Source of the DNA: Pseudonocardia sp. HH130630-07
GTDB lineage: Bacteria > Actinomycetota > Actinomycetes > Mycobacteriales > Pseudonocardiaceae
Reading direction: 5' to 3'
Length of the DNA stretch: 64,000 bases
Assembly: GCF_001698125.1 (NCBI RefSeq)
Contig: NZ_CP013854.1
Coordinates: 4,154,001 to 4,218,000, forward strand
Below, piece by piece: positions 9,301 to 18,678 of this stretch (the first letter of the stretch is position 1; each line of letters opens with the position of its first letter). The notes beneath the pieces were generated by a model that saw nothing but the letters and a program-made list of their open reading frames with translations, was not told the origin of the DNA and made no database searches. The position numbers and the translations under genes were made by a program.

Positions 9301-11140
9301 CGACCACCGGCACGTGTTCGTCGACCCGGCACCGGACGCCGCGACCTCGTTCGCCGAGCGGCGGCGCCTGTTCGAGCTGCCCCGCTCGACCTGGGAGAGC
9401 TACGACACCTCGCTGATCAGCGCCGGTGGTGGGGTGTGGCCGCGGACGGCGAAGTCGGTGCCGATCGGCCCGGAGATCCGCGCCGCGCTCGGCCTGGCCG
9501 ACGACGTCACCGCGATGTCCCCGCCGGAGCTGATCCACGCGATCCTGCTCGCGCCGGCCGACCTGCTGTGGAACGGCGGCATCGGCACCTACGTCAAGGC
9601 CTCCACCGAGACCCACCTCGACGTCGGCGACAAGGCGAACGACGCGATCCGGGTCGACGGCCGGGACCTGCGGGTCCGGGTGGTCGGTGAGGGCGGCAAC
9701 CTCGGCCTCACCCAGCGCGGCCGGATCGAGTTCGCCCGCTCCGGCGGCCGGGACGGCGAGCCCGGCCGGGTCAACACCGACGCCATCGACAACTCGGCCG
9801 GTGTCGACTGCTCCGACCACGAGGTCAACATCAAGATCCTGCTCGACCGCATCGTCGCGGAGGGCGCGCTGGACCGGCCGGAGCGCAACGAGCTGCTGGC
9901 GTCGATGACCGACGACGTCGCGGGCCTCGTGCTCGCCCACAACGTCGTCCAGAACGACGTGCTCGGTGTCGCCAGGGCACACGCCGGGGCGATGGTCGCC
10001 GTGCATGGCCGGATGGTGGCCGATCTGGCCGGGCGGACCGGTCTGGACCGTCACCTGGAGGTCCTGCCGAGCCGCAGCGGGTTCGAGGAGCTGGCCGCGT
10101 CCGGGCAGGGGCTCACCGGGCCCGAGCTGGCGACGCTGCTCGCGCACACCAAGCTCGACCTGACCCACCGCCTGCTGCAGACCGACCTGACCGAGCGCCC
10201 GGCGTTCGCGCCGACGCTGCCGGAGTACTTCCCGGTGCCGCTGCGCGAGCGCTTCGACCGCGCGATCCGCAACCACCCGCTGCGCCGGGAGATCATCGGG
10301 ACCAAGCTGGTCAACGAGATGGTCGACGGCGCGGGCCTGAGCTACGCGTTCCGGCTCGCCGAGGAGAACGCCGCCGCTCCGGACGACGTGGTGCGCGCCT
10401 ACGCGGTCACCACCCGGGTGTTCGACCTGCCCGCGCTGTGGGCTGCGGTGCGGGCCGCGGACATCCCGGTCGCCGTCGCCGACTCCGTCGTGCTGGAGTC
10501 GCGCCGGCTGCTCGACCGCGTGTCGCGGTGGTTCCTGACCAACCGGCCCCAGCCCCTCGCCGTCGGCGCCGAGATCAACCGGTTCGCGGCTCCGATCGCG
10601 GAGCTGCGGGACCGGCTGCCGGAGCTGCTGCAGGGCCGCGAGCTCACCGCCGTCCAGGAGCGTGCGGACGACCTGCGGTCCTCCGGGGTCCCCGAGGACC
10701 TGGTCGACATGGTCGCCCGCTCGCTCTACACGTTCGGCCTGCTCGACGTCGTCGAGCTCGTGGAACTGTCCGACCGGGAGAAGGAGCCGCGGCCGGCGGC
10801 CGAGGTGGCGCAGCTGTACTACGCGCTGTCCGAGCACCTCGGTGTCGACGAGGCGCTCACCGCGGTGAGCCGGCTGGACCGGGGTGACCGCTGGCACGCG
10901 CTGGCCCGCCTCGCCCTGCGCGACGACATGTACGGGTCGCTGCGGTCGATCACCCTCGACGCGCTCCGCGAGACCCCGCCCGGGACCGGCGTGAACGACG
11001 CGATCACGGCCTGGGAGCAGGCGAACTCCTCGAAGCTGGCCCGGGCCAGGGCCTCGCTGGAGGAGATCGGGGGTTCGGCGGCGCTGGACCTCGCCACCCT
11101 GTCGGTGATCTCGCGCCAGCTGCGCGGGCTCGCCCGCTAG
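6335..11140 (+). CDS. gdh: NAD-dependent glutamate dehydrogenase, large (180-kDa) class
   Basis: A 1601-residue member of the giant NAD-GDH family, which converts L-glutamate and NAD+ to 2-oxoglutarate, ammonium and NADH. The N-terminal half (about 1-700) is the family-specific regulatory region. The catalytic core has GPVARGGLRFSDR (from about residue 788) and the lysine-rich stretch VKAQAVKN...GAKGGF. The NAD fold has VVGVGDMSGDVFGNGM (about 962) and GEGGNLGLTQRGR (about 1118). The helical C-terminal domain is complete. Length matches Streptomyces and mycobacterial homologues. The GTG start has a purine-rich GAGGTGGGG upstream. The gene forms an operon with the thioesterase that starts 10 bp after its stop, the same order as Rv2476c-Rv2475c. 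Confidence 0.95.
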   Translation: MDSGTGGTTGTNTEIESPAGGGPRPGGTEAAELVRLYTRNTPQAESNGGPALPGPASVVDAHLALAAQRDPGRAAVAVVPGAGGSASVDIVTDDMRYLVESVLAGVGRAGGTVRRVVHPIVVVRRSEDGSLLGVDPAADPSAPGEAQAESWMHLDVAGQSDPEALRAELERTLADVRQVVDDSAAMTLRARALADDLGGAAAATSPEDDEILPSEVADLLRWLVDEHFVFVGYRHYARRDGRLQPDTATGLGVLRPDDAGAGLFLPGEDDPGAAEPSGPLLITRASERSRVLRAVHPYYVGVRTRDADGTVTGEHRFLGMLTVPARHESVLDIPVVSRRIRGAIRGAGFPADSYSGQQMLEVFSVLPRAELFASSERRLQETGVGVLEASGRRAVRLFVHPDPYRRFLSCLVYLPRDRYTTDTRLRVTEILRSRLDGTDTTYTAQVGDAELAMLHLTIATDPAAEPVSYDLPALQDEVARATRSWNDLLVAALGATGPSARPLLDGVPESYKAGVEPHRAVEDLRRLLALDAEHPFDLRLYRSAADDIRFALYLDDSPVTLTDVLPLLQQLDVDVVDERPYEFVRPDGRRCWLYDFGVCAPKPAGAPAVPTVTVEDAGARFEAAFAAAWRGDAESDRFSALVLRAGLHWREAAILRAYSRYTRQLGGLFTHQYTANVLVAHPQVAQALVTLFRARFDPSTADATEREAAHQRALDNVTALIDQVNGLDADRILRRLLAVIEATLRTNWFRDRPFFSFKLDPAAVPDMPAPRPRFEIYVYSPRVEGVHLRFGPVARGGLRFSDRQQDYRTEILGLVKAQAVKNAVIVPVGAKGGFIVRRSAPGAEHVRECYRTFISGLLDVTDNLLTHPDGSTETLPPPDVVRHDGDDSYLVVAADKGTATFSDLANSVAGEYGFWLGDAFASGGSVGYDHKAMGITARGAWESVKRHFRELDLDTQSQEFTVVGVGDMSGDVFGNGMLLSEHIRLVAAFDHRHVFVDPAPDAATSFAERRRLFELPRSTWESYDTSLISAGGGVWPRTAKSVPIGPEIRAALGLADDVTAMSPPELIHAILLAPADLLWNGGIGTYVKASTETHLDVGDKANDAIRVDGRDLRVRVVGEGGNLGLTQRGRIEFARSGGRDGEPGRVNTDAIDNSAGVDCSDHEVNIKILLDRIVAEGALDRPERNELLASMTDDVAGLVLAHNVVQNDVLGVARAHAGAMVAVHGRMVADLAGRTGLDRHLEVLPSRSGFEELAASGQGLTGPELATLLAHTKLDLTHRLLQTDLTERPAFAPTLPEYFPVPLRERFDRAIRNHPLRREIIGTKLVNEMVDGAGLSYAFRLAEENAAAPDDVVRAYAVTTRVFDLPALWAAVRAADIPVAVADSVVLESRRLLDRVSRWFLTNRPQPLAVGAEINRFAAPIAELRDRLPELLQGRELTAVQERADDLRSSGVPEDLVDMVARSLYTFGLLDVVELVELSDREKEPRPAAEVAQLYYALSEHLGVDEALTAVSRLDRGDRWHALARLALRDDMYGSLRSITLDALRETPPGTGVNDAITAWEQANSSKLARARASLEEIGGSAALDLATLSVISRQLRGLAR

Positions 11141-11150
11141 CGGAGGACCC

Positions 11151-11576
11151 GTGCCCGCCTTCGTCACCCCCGTCCCGCTGCGGTGGACCGACCAGGACGC
11201 CTACCGCCACGTCAACCACGCGCGCATCGTCACCCTGATCGAGGAGGCGCGCGTCGCGCTGGCGTTCACCGCTGCGGGGGCGGAGGGGCTGGGCGGGTTC
11301 GCGTCCGGTCTGCTCGTCGTCGGCCTGCACGTCGACTACCTGCGGCAGCTCCGGTGGCGCCCGGAGCCGCTGCGGGTGTCGATCACCGTGCGGGAGCTGC
11401 GGGCGGCGTCGTTCACCCTGGACTACCGCCTGCACGACGGTCCGGACGCCGCGGCCCCGGTGGCGGTGACCGCATGGACGAGAATGGCCCTCTACGACCT
11501 CGAGGGGCAACGCGTGCGACGACTCACCGACGGAGAGCGTGACTTCCTGAAGCGGCACCTGGAGCCGGTGTCGTGA
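11151..11576 (+). CDS. Acyl-CoA thioesterase (4HBT hot-dog fold)
   Basis: A 141-residue single hot-dog domain. The N-terminal RWTDQDAYRHVNHARIV carries the 4-hydroxybenzoyl-CoA-thioesterase-type motif, with an aspartate before an HVN turn that starts the long central helix. It probably hydrolyses an acyl-CoA in the cytoplasm; the substrate cannot be told. Its GTG start lies 10 bp after gdh and its stop overlaps the next start (GTGA), so gdh, this gene and the next are co-translated. Length and position match Rv2475c. Confidence 0.85.
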   Translation: MPAFVTPVPLRWTDQDAYRHVNHARIVTLIEEARVALAFTAAGAEGLGGFASGLLVVGLHVDYLRQLRWRPEPLRVSITVRELRAASFTLDYRLHDGPDAAAPVAVTAWTRMALYDLEGQRVRRLTDGERDFLKRHLEPVS

Positions 11577-12226
11577 CCCTGCGGCTGGCCGACCCGACCG
11601 AGCGGGACGACCTGGGCGCGTTCACCGCCCGGGTCGTGCGGCTCGACCAGTCGGCGGCGATCCACCTCACCGCCGGCGGTGGACGGGTGACGGCGTGGGC
11701 CCGCACCCCGTTCGACGTGCTCGCCACCCGTTCCGTGGCCGGCACCCTGGACGGTGCGACGTCGGTGACCGCGCAGGCGTCGTCGTTGCTGACCGCGCTG
11801 GCCGTGGAGCGCTCCGCGGCGGTCGACACCGGCCCACCGGCACCGTGGCTCGACGAGCTGCCGCCGTCGGAGGGCTGGACCCGGGTGGACGAGGTACCCG
11901 CCGGCGAGCTGGACGGGCTCGCCGAGCGCGGGCTGGTGCTCGCCCGGGAGCACGCCGGCCCGATGGGCCCTCCGGCGTCCCTGCTCGACCAGACGGTGCT
12001 GACGGTCTCCCCGCCGGAGGCCGGGCGCCCGGTCCCGGTGCCGATGCGGGTGCTGTTCGCGATGTCCGGGATGGGGTTCCTCGGCTCGGGCCCGACCGGC
12101 GGCACGGACCGTGACGCACCCCGGGTGCGGGTGTCCGCGTCCGGTTCCTGGACCCGGCTCGACGCCCGGTACGGCGCGGTCGTGCGCCGCCGGGTGCTGT
12201 CGTTGCCGTTGACGGTCTCCGGCTGA
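11573..12226 (+). CDS. Conserved hypothetical protein (Rv2474c-like by position)
   Basis: A 217-residue soluble protein with no recognised domain. It overlaps the thioesterase stop by 4 nt (GTGA), so it is translationally coupled to it. Gene order (ettA, gdh, thioesterase, this gene) and length equal those around Rv2474c of M. tuberculosis, a conserved protein of unknown role. Visible features are a beta-rich N-terminal half (ADPTERDDLGAFTARVVRLD) and a hydrophobic, methionine-rich stretch VPMRVLFAMSGMGFLGSG near residue 160. It converges on the next gene with only 6 bp between the stops. Confidence 0.75.
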   Translation: MTLRLADPTERDDLGAFTARVVRLDQSAAIHLTAGGGRVTAWARTPFDVLATRSVAGTLDGATSVTAQASSLLTALAVERSAAVDTGPPAPWLDELPPSEGWTRVDEVPAGELDGLAERGLVLAREHAGPMGPPASLLDQTVLTVSPPEAGRPVPVPMRVLFAMSGMGFLGSGPTGGTDRDAPRVRVSASGSWTRLDARYGAVVRRRVLSLPLTVSG

Positions 12227-12232
12227 CCGGCC

Positions 12233-15200
12233 TCAGGCGAGGTCGAGGACGCTGACCTCGCCGTTGCCGGTGATCCAGCCGGTGCGGCCGTCGGCGGACA
12301 CGGTGACGGCGGTCGGGTCGACGGCGACGTCGGCCGTCCCGGTCTCCCGCCAGGTGCCGGTGTCGACTACCTGCAGCCCCTGGTCGGACACGACGTAGAG
12401 GTGCCGGCCGTCGCCGGCGAACGCCAGCCCGGTGGGGCCGCCCGCGGCGTCGAACCGGCTGATCTCGCGGCCGTCGACCGGGTTCAGCACGGTGACGGTG
12501 TCCGACTCCGGGCCGCCGACCGCGACCAGCGGCTCGGGTGCGGACGCCCGCGTCGTCGCGACCGCCCCCGCCTCGCCGCCGATCGGGAAGGTGCCCAGCA
12601 CGGTGAGGCTGTTCGGATCCAGCACGGTCAGCTCGTTCGACCCGCCGACGGCGAGGAACAGCCGGTCCGCGGCGTCGTCCGCGACGATCGCGTCCGGGGT
12701 GCCGGAGACCGGTGCCGACCGGGTCACGACGCCCGCGTAGGGATCGACCTCCGCCACGGCGCCGTCGGCGCGCGAAGGCACGTAGAGGAACCGGCCGTCG
12801 GCCGACGGCACGGCGCCGGCGGGGTCGGCGGCGACCGGCACGGTGTTCAGCACGGTCCCGCCGGGCACGTCGACCACGGCGATCTGCCCGCCCTCGGGCC
12901 CGGCCATGCCGACGAACGCGCGGGCGCCGTCCGGCGACGTGGTCACCGTCTGCGGGGCGGCCGGGAGCGGGATCTCGCCGGTGACGGCGTCACCGGCCGG
13001 GTCGAGGACCAGCAGCCGGTTCGCGTCCTGCACCGCCACCAGCGCCGAGCCGCCGGGGGTCGCCGCGACGGCGACCGGGGCGGCACCGGCCGGGATCGTC
13101 CCCCGGACCTGGGGCCGGGGGTCACTCGCGCCGACGGGCAGCGCCGCCGCGCGCGGTCCGAGACCGGGCTCCGCGGCACCGACCGCGGCGGGTGCGGGCT
13201 CCGCACCGCCGTTCTGCGGGGTGGGCGACAGCATCGCCCACAGCGTCAGGCCGCCGAGCAGCAGGATCGCCAGACCGATCGCCAGACCGGCCGGGGACAC
13301 CCCGCGCCTGCCGTTGCGGGGCGCCGCGGACATGATCGCCTCGCGTCGCGGGGAGATCGGCTTCGACTCCGGGGTCACCGGCTGGGGGCCGGTCTCGGAG
13401 ACCGTGCCGTCCTTGCCAGTGGCGGCACGCTTCGCCGCGACCGAGACCGCGCCCAGCGACGCCGCGGCCGCGGCCTGGGGGACCGCAGCATCGGCGTCGG
13501 CCTGGTCCGGCCCGCCGGCCCGACCGGCTGCCGCGCCGGGTACCGGGTGCTCCCCGGTCGGGCGGAGCGCCGCGGTCTCGGCGGTCCGGTCCCGGCCGAC
13601 CGTCGGCCCCGGGCCCGGTTGCTGCGGCGAGCGGGGACGGCCGTCGGCGTCGAGGGCCGGCATCGTCTCGGTCGATCCGGCCGCGGAGGCCGCACCGCCG
13701 GGCGCGGCGCGGCGCGGCGCCTGCCGGGGCGCCGGGGCGTGCTGCGTGCCCTCCGGACCGCCGTCGGCCCGGTGGTCGGCCGGTCCGCGCGACGGGCGGT
13801 CGGTCCCCGGGTCGGCGCGCCGGTCGGCCGGGACGTCCGCGCCCGGGAGCGGTGTGGATCCGGTCCGCCCGTCGCGGGCCGGGACGGCCGCGGTCCGCGA
13901 CTCCGGGCCGGTGCCGGCGTCGTACGCCGGGAGGGCACCGGTGTGCTGCCCGGCCGCGCCCCGTCCGTCGCGAGGAGGGACCGCGCCCGTCCGGCCGTCA
14001 CCGGCCGGGAACGCACCGGTCCGTGACCCGGTGCGGCCGTCGGGCGCCGGGAACGCACCCGTCTGCGGCCCGGTTGCGGTGCGGCCGTCGCGCGCCGCGA
14101 ACGTGCCGGTCTGCGGTCCGGTGGTGGTGCGCCCGTCGGTCGCGGCGAACGTGCCGGTGCGGGTGTCCCGGGCCACGAACCTGCCGGTGCCGTGGTCGTC
14201 GGCGTCCGGGGCGGCGTGCGGGCCGGACCCCGGCGCGTCACGGTCGGGGGCGGTCCGGCCCCCGTTGCGGTCCGCCCGGGATCCGGTGCGCCCTGCGGGG
14301 CCGTCACCGTGGACCGGCAGCGCACCGGTGTGCGGTGCGGAGGAGGTGCGGCCGTTCGGTGCCGGGGCCGAGCCGGGTCCGGGCCGGGGCCCGTCGAGGG
14401 ACGGGTAGCGCTCCTCCCGCGTGGTCTCGGCCGGGGTGGCGTCGTCCTGCGGGGTCCGTGCCACGCCGCGGACGGGCTCGTCGGAGTCCCGGCCGGGCAG
14501 CCGGCCGAAACCACCGCCGGCGATCTCCCCGCCCTGGGTCGCGAACAGGTCGTTCCCGGACATCGCGGTCATCGCCGGTCCCGGGGACACGGCGTCCTCG
14601 GCGGCCGGGCGGTCGGTGCGGTCGGTCCCGGTGCGGTCGGCTACGGAGCGGTCCGCACCGGACGGGCCGGACCGGCGGCCCGGCATCGTCGGCCGCGGCC
14701 CGGTGGCCGGGCCGGGTGCCGGGTCGGCCGGCCGGGACGACTCGGACGGGGCGCTCGGGTAGTGCCCGATGAGCGCACCCGGCGGGAGGATGTCGGTCTC
14801 CGGGCCGTCCGGGGCGGGACGGCTGCTGCGCGGCGGCCACTGCTTGGACCGGGTCGCCGAGGCCGGCTGCGTCGCCGTGGCCGGCGCGGCGGTGTCGGTC
14901 GCGGGCACCGCGGGCGTCGCGGCGGTCGCCTCGTCGAGCGGCCGGGGCGTCGGGGAGATCGGCGGCACCACGGTCGGCGCCGGTGCCGTCACCGGGACGC
15001 CGTCGGTGCCGGTGCGAACTCCGCCCATCCGCGGGCGCCCACCGGCCGGGGTGGCCGGCGGCTGATCGGCCACCGGCTGCGGTCCGTCGGGGTCGCCTGC
15101 ACGCACGGACGCCGCCGGAGCCGGGGGATCCGACGGATCCGGCGCGAACGACGGCGGCGGGGCGAACCGGTCCGCGGGCATGTGCAGCGGATCCTCGTCC

Positions 15201-15697
15201 GGTAGCGGCCCGACCCCGAGCGGGTCGTCGCCCAGGTCACCGAGGTCGGCGTAGGACCCGTCGCCGGGGCCGAAGCCGCTCGTCGCCGGCTCGCCGGTGG
15301 CGGCGGGGGTGCCGGACTCCTCCGGCGCCTCCTCGGCCGCGGGCGCCGGACGTGCACCGGGGCCGCCACGGGTCACGAGATCGGTGAACCCGGTACGACC
15401 CGGCTCCGGACCGGGACCGGGGGTGACCCGCCCGGTGCGCGGTGCGGGCCGGCGCGGCGCGGCGGCGGGCGGCTCCGCGGCCGGGGGCTCGGGAGCGGGG
15501 GTCCGGTCGCCCGGGTCCCGTTCCGTGGCGGGGTCCGCCGCCGTGGCCGGACCGGAACCGGACCCCGACTGCATCACCAGGTCGACCAGCGACCCGGGGA
15601 CCACGGGGACACGGCCGGTCCGGATCGCCTCGCCGAGGCCGTCCGGAGCCGGTTCCGCTGCGTCGTCGCGCCCCGGCTGACCGGGTGCCGACGTCAT
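12233..15697 (-). CDS. Single-pass membrane protein with extracytoplasmic beta-propeller (YVTN-like)
   Basis: A 1154-residue protein in three parts. Residues 1 to about 780 are disordered and rich in P, G, A, D and R. They include degenerate repeats of the form TG-x-FAA-x-DGRT. One transmembrane helix, GLAIGLAILLLGGLTLWAML, lies near residue 800. The last 350 residues are a seven-bladed-type propeller with repeated units such as VAVAATPGGSALVAVQDANR and TSPDGARAFVGMAG. This implies a cytoplasmic tail and an external propeller. The ATG at 15697 (MTSAPGQP) is used; a GTG at 15721 would add 8 residues, and neither has a strong ribosome site. The function is unknown; protein scaffolding at the envelope is a guess. 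Confidence 0.75.
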   Translation of the reverse strand: MTSAPGQPGRDDAAEPAPDGLGEAIRTGRVPVVPGSLVDLVMQSGSGSGPATAADPATERDPGDRTPAPEPPAAEPPAAAPRRPAPRTGRVTPGPGPEPGRTGFTDLVTRGGPGARPAPAAEEAPEESGTPAATGEPATSGFGPGDGSYADLGDLGDDPLGVGPLPDEDPLHMPADRFAPPPSFAPDPSDPPAPAASVRAGDPDGPQPVADQPPATPAGGRPRMGGVRTGTDGVPVTAPAPTVVPPISPTPRPLDEATAATPAVPATDTAAPATATQPASATRSKQWPPRSSRPAPDGPETDILPPGALIGHYPSAPSESSRPADPAPGPATGPRPTMPGRRSGPSGADRSVADRTGTDRTDRPAAEDAVSPGPAMTAMSGNDLFATQGGEIAGGGFGRLPGRDSDEPVRGVARTPQDDATPAETTREERYPSLDGPRPGPGSAPAPNGRTSSAPHTGALPVHGDGPAGRTGSRADRNGGRTAPDRDAPGSGPHAAPDADDHGTGRFVARDTRTGTFAATDGRTTTGPQTGTFAARDGRTATGPQTGAFPAPDGRTGSRTGAFPAGDGRTGAVPPRDGRGAAGQHTGALPAYDAGTGPESRTAAVPARDGRTGSTPLPGADVPADRRADPGTDRPSRGPADHRADGGPEGTQHAPAPRQAPRRAAPGGAASAAGSTETMPALDADGRPRSPQQPGPGPTVGRDRTAETAALRPTGEHPVPGAAAGRAGGPDQADADAAVPQAAAAASLGAVSVAAKRAATGKDGTVSETGPQPVTPESKPISPRREAIMSAAPRNGRRGVSPAGLAIGLAILLLGGLTLWAMLSPTPQNGGAEPAPAAVGAAEPGLGPRAAALPVGASDPRPQVRGTIPAGAAPVAVAATPGGSALVAVQDANRLLVLDPAGDAVTGEIPLPAAPQTVTTSPDGARAFVGMAGPEGGQIAVVDVPGGTVLNTVPVAADPAGAVPSADGRFLYVPSRADGAVAEVDPYAGVVTRSAPVSGTPDAIVADDAADRLFLAVGGSNELTVLDPNSLTVLGTFPIGGEAGAVATTRASAPEPLVAVGGPESDTVTVLNPVDGREISRFDAAGGPTGLAFAGDGRHLYVVSDQGLQVVDTGTWRETGTADVAVDPTAVTVSADGRTGWITGNGEVSVLDLA

Positions 15698-15733
15698 GCG
15701 TTCTGTGACAGTCGGGTGCACATAACGATCTGA

Positions 15734-17059
15734 TTATCGCGAGCGGCGCCCGGGCCCCGGACCCCGGGTCGGTCCCCGGTGCGCCCGAGAGGTCCCACCT
15801 GCGCCGTCCGTCCTGGTCCGGGTGCTGTCGCGGCCCGAACCGAGATCGCCGAACGGGAGGACCCCGATCGAGGTGAGGGAGATCGGCGGGATCTGCCCGA
15901 TCGTGGTGCTGTCGAGGTCGTCGTCACGCACCGTGGTCGGGCGGCGGCCCGGGCCGAGGAGCAGCGTCCCGGTCGTGGTGTCCGGATCGTCGTCGGCGGG
16001 GGAGTCGCCGGACGGGGACTCGTCGGCCGTGGCCCGGTGATCGTCGTCCTCGGGGGCCGCGCCGGCCTCCGGGTCCTCGGACGGGCCGACGTCGTCGGAG
16101 GATCCGGCGGAGCCGGGGAGCAGTTCGGGCCCGTCCGGCAGCGGGGCGCCGAAGAGTGCGTCGTCGAGCGTCGCGGAGACCGGCTCGCGGTCCAGCTCGG
16201 CCGAGAGGGTCTCCTGGACCCGGCCCAGCTCCCCGCGGACCTCGTCGCGCAGGGCCGCGAGGCGCTGCACGTCCCTGGCGACCTCGGCGCGCGCCTCGCC
16301 GGCGTCGCGCTCCGCGTCCCGCACGGCGTCCGCGGCCTCGTCCCGGGCGCCGGCGATGATCGCGACGGCCTCCACGCGGGCGGCATCGAGGATGCCGTCG
16401 GCCTCGCCGCGGGCGGAGCCGATCCGCTCCTCCACGATCCGCTCGCGGTCGGCGAGCGCGCGCTCGCGGGCCTCGGCGGCCTCCTCGCGCTCGTCGAGGG
16501 AGGCGCTGCGCGAGGTGAACTCCCGGTCGAGGGTGGCCGCCCGGCCGAGCAGCGCCTCCTCGGTACGGGACCGCCGCTCCTCGGCCTCGTCCCTGGCCCG
16601 CGCCATGATGTCGTCGGCGTCGGCCGTGGCCCGCTCCACCAGTTCGGCGGCCTCGGTCTCAGCGGCCTGCAGGACACGCTCGACCCGGCGGCCGAAGCCG
16701 GCCTCGTCGACGCGCCGCTCGGCCGCGGCGGCGCCGGCCTCGACCTGCTCCTGCAACCGGCGGGCCTGGGCCCGGGCCGCGCCGAGCGCCTGCTCGGCGG
16801 CGTCGGCCCGGCGGATCTCGTCGTGGATGCGGTGGTCGAGATCGGCCAGCCGCGCGTCGACCTGACCGCGGTCGTAGCCGCGCAGCACGACGGCGAACCA
16901 GGCGCCGTCCCCCGGGCCGCCCTGACCGCCCTGCTCCGCGGCCTCCTGCTCGGCGGCGCGGTGCGAGTGCCGGGTCGACGCGTACGTCGGCTCGGGACGC
17001 GGTGCGCCGGACAGACCGGGCAGCCCGGACGGGCCGGTCGGCGACGGCATTGCGCTCAC
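15734..17059 (-). CDS. DivIVA-domain coiled-coil protein
   Basis: A 441-residue protein. After a 50-residue proline/glycine-rich head, WFAVVLRGYDRGQVDARLADLDHRI is the N-terminal DivIVA/Wag31 signature. It is followed by about 230 residues of continuous coiled coil rich in A, E and R (AAEQALGAARAQARRLQEQ, then many EA/ER heptads). The last 150 residues are acidic and disordered. DivIVA-type proteins bind curved membrane at poles and septa and organise growth in actinobacteria. This is not the canonical wag31, which sits in the ylm/ileS region. The GTG at 17059 follows a GGGGG stretch; an ATG 9 bp further in is an alternative. Confidence 0.8.
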   Translation of the reverse strand: MSAMPSPTGPSGLPGLSGAPRPEPTYASTRHSHRAAEQEAAEQGGQGGPGDGAWFAVVLRGYDRGQVDARLADLDHRIHDEIRRADAAEQALGAARAQARRLQEQVEAGAAAAERRVDEAGFGRRVERVLQAAETEAAELVERATADADDIMARARDEAEERRSRTEEALLGRAATLDREFTSRSASLDEREEAAEARERALADRERIVEERIGSARGEADGILDAARVEAVAIIAGARDEAADAVRDAERDAGEARAEVARDVQRLAALRDEVRGELGRVQETLSAELDREPVSATLDDALFGAPLPDGPELLPGSAGSSDDVGPSEDPEAGAAPEDDDHRATADESPSGDSPADDDPDTTTGTLLLGPGRRPTTVRDDDLDSTTIGQIPPISLTSIGVLPFGDLGSGRDSTRTRTDGAGGTSRAHRGPTRGPGPGRRSR

Positions 17060-17246
17060 GGTGAACCCCCAGACGGGTGACTACAGGCCGCCCGACCTAC
17101 CGGGGCGACGATGCGTTCAACGAGTCCGGACGCGTTCGGTCACGATCACGGCGGAGCGACCTCCGATTGAGGCCGAATACCACCCGTTCGGCCGCCGAAT
17201 GGCACACAGTACACACACGGAGCGTCGCCGGTGCAACACCGGAGGT

Positions 17247-17639
17247 TCATAATTCGGCGTTCTGCATGCTGAGCGCCGCGTACTGCATGTAGTTCCACAG
17301 TTGCTCGCGGTGCTCGGGGGAGAGGTTCTCCGAGTCGACGGCGATCTGCATGCAGCGCAGCCACGCGTCGCGTTCGATCGGGCCGATCCGGAACGGGACG
17401 TGCCGCATCCGCAGCCGGGGGTGCCCGCGCTGCTCGGAGTAGGTGCGGGGGCCGCCCCAGTACTGCTCGAGGAACATCCGGAGCCGGTCCTCGGCCGGGC
17501 CGAGGTCCTCCTCGGGGTACAGCGGGCGCAGCACGTCGTCCTGCGCCACTTCCTCGTAGAACCGGTGGACGATCCGGTGGAAGACCGGAGCGCCGCCCAC
17601 CTCGGCGTAGAAGTTCTGCGGTGCACTCACCCGCCCCAT
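17247..17639 (-). CDS. glbO: Truncated hemoglobin, group II (GlbO type)
   Basis: A 130-residue 2-on-2 globin. [21 protein letters not shown] (helices A-B-E region) and [25 protein letters not shown] hold the group II pattern, with the YWGGP turn and the proximal histidine in LRMRH. Such proteins bind O2 and NO and may deliver oxygen to membrane respiratory chains. The start lies 4 bp past the stop of the mechanosensitive channel gene, so the two are one operon. Rv2470 (glbO) lies in the same neighbourhood of gdh and ettA in M. tuberculosis. Confidence 0.92.
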   Translation of the reverse strand: MGRVSAPQNFYAEVGGAPVFHRIVHRFYEEVAQDDVLRPLYPEEDLGPAEDRLRMFLEQYWGGPRTYSEQRGHPRLRMRHVPFRIGPIERDAWLRCMQIAVDSENLSPEHREQLWNYMQYAALSMQNAEL

Positions 17640-17643
17640 GGTG

Positions 17644-18663
17644 TCAGCCCTGGGTCTTCGCCCGCGCGTCCAGGTGTGCGCCGGGGAACAGCATCGGCCG
17701 GGGGACGCCGTGGTCGTCGAACGCGTCGGTGATGGCGCCGTTGAGCGCCCGCTGGACCGCCCACTGCCGCCCGGGGTTGACCCGCACGGTGATCCGCAGG
17801 GTGACGCCCTCCGGGCCGATCCGCTCCACGCCCAGCACCTCGGGAGCCTCCAGGACGTCGTCGGCGATGTCGTCCTGGGCGACCCGCTCGCCCGCGGTCG
17901 TCCCGGCGAGCTCGGTCGCCTCCTCGACGTCGGCGCTGTGCGCGACCGGGAGATCGACGACGGCCACCGCGTAGCCCTGGCTCTTGTTGCCGACCCGCAG
18001 GATCTCGCCGTTGCGGACGTACCAGACGGTGCCCTGGATGTCGCGGACCGTGGTGATCCGCAGTCCCACCGCCTCGACGGTGCCGTTGGCCTCGCCGAGA
18101 TCGACGATGTCGCCGACGCCGTACTGGTCCTCGAGCAGCATGAACATGCCGGACAGGAAGTCGCGCACCAGGTTCTGCGCGCCGAACCCGATGGCGAGGC
18201 CGAGCACCCCGGCGCCGGCGAGCAGCGGGCCGAGCGGGTAGCCCAGCTCGTTCATCACCATCATCACCGCGACCAGGAGCACCACCGCGGAGACGAACGA
18301 GCGGAGCACCGATCCGATGGTGCGGGCGCGTTGCACCCGTCGCTGGGCGCCCGGCGCGTCCCCGGGGCGGACGGCGTCGGTGCGGCGCAGCCGGCGGGCC
18401 CGGCCGAGCAGCGCCGAGAACCGGTGGTGGGTGGCGCCCTCCACCATCCGCAGGATCGCCCGGTGCGCCAGCCAGCGCACGAGGACGGCGATCAGCACGA
18501 TGCCGGTGATCGCGATCGTCTTCGAGACGACGGTGTCCGCGTGCTGGGCCAGGAAGTCGTTGCTGGTCCAGCGGTACAGCGTGGCGCACCAGGATCCGGG
18601 GTCCTGAACGCAGTCGGGCATCAGGACCGGGACCTCGAACGGTGCCGGGGGGATGGGCGTCAC
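17644..18663 (-). CDS. Small-conductance mechanosensitive channel (MscS family)
   Basis: A 339-residue inner-membrane channel that releases solutes on hypo-osmotic shock. It has transmembrane helices near residues 47-65 and 112-135. The glycine/alanine-rich pore helix TM3 is in [20 protein letters not shown], followed by the conserved [20 protein letters not shown] of the MscS beta domain. The C-terminal alpha/beta vestibule ends near residue 325. It lies between the PNPOx-like gene (15 bp upstream) and glbO (4 bp downstream). The role as a channel is from the family; gating properties cannot be inferred. Confidence 0.88.
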   Translation of the reverse strand: MTPIPPAPFEVPVLMPDCVQDPGSWCATLYRWTSNDFLAQHADTVVSKTIAITGIVLIAVLVRWLAHRAILRMVEGATHHRFSALLGRARRLRRTDAVRPGDAPGAQRRVQRARTIGSVLRSFVSAVVLLVAVMMVMNELGYPLGPLLAGAGVLGLAIGFGAQNLVRDFLSGMFMLLEDQYGVGDIVDLGEANGTVEAVGLRITTVRDIQGTVWYVRNGEILRVGNKSQGYAVAVVDLPVAHSADVEEATELAGTTAGERVAQDDIADDVLEAPEVLGVERIGPEGVTLRITVRVNPGRQWAVQRALNGAITDAFDDHGVPRPMLFPGAHLDARAKTQG

Positions 18664-18678
18664 CGGCCCGAGATTACG

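Noticed and set aside
6383-11167. 1594-codon open frame antisense to glutamate dehydrogenase
   Set aside because: Same codon-bias shadow; the product has no recognisable fold, and the opposite strand is a complete enzyme.
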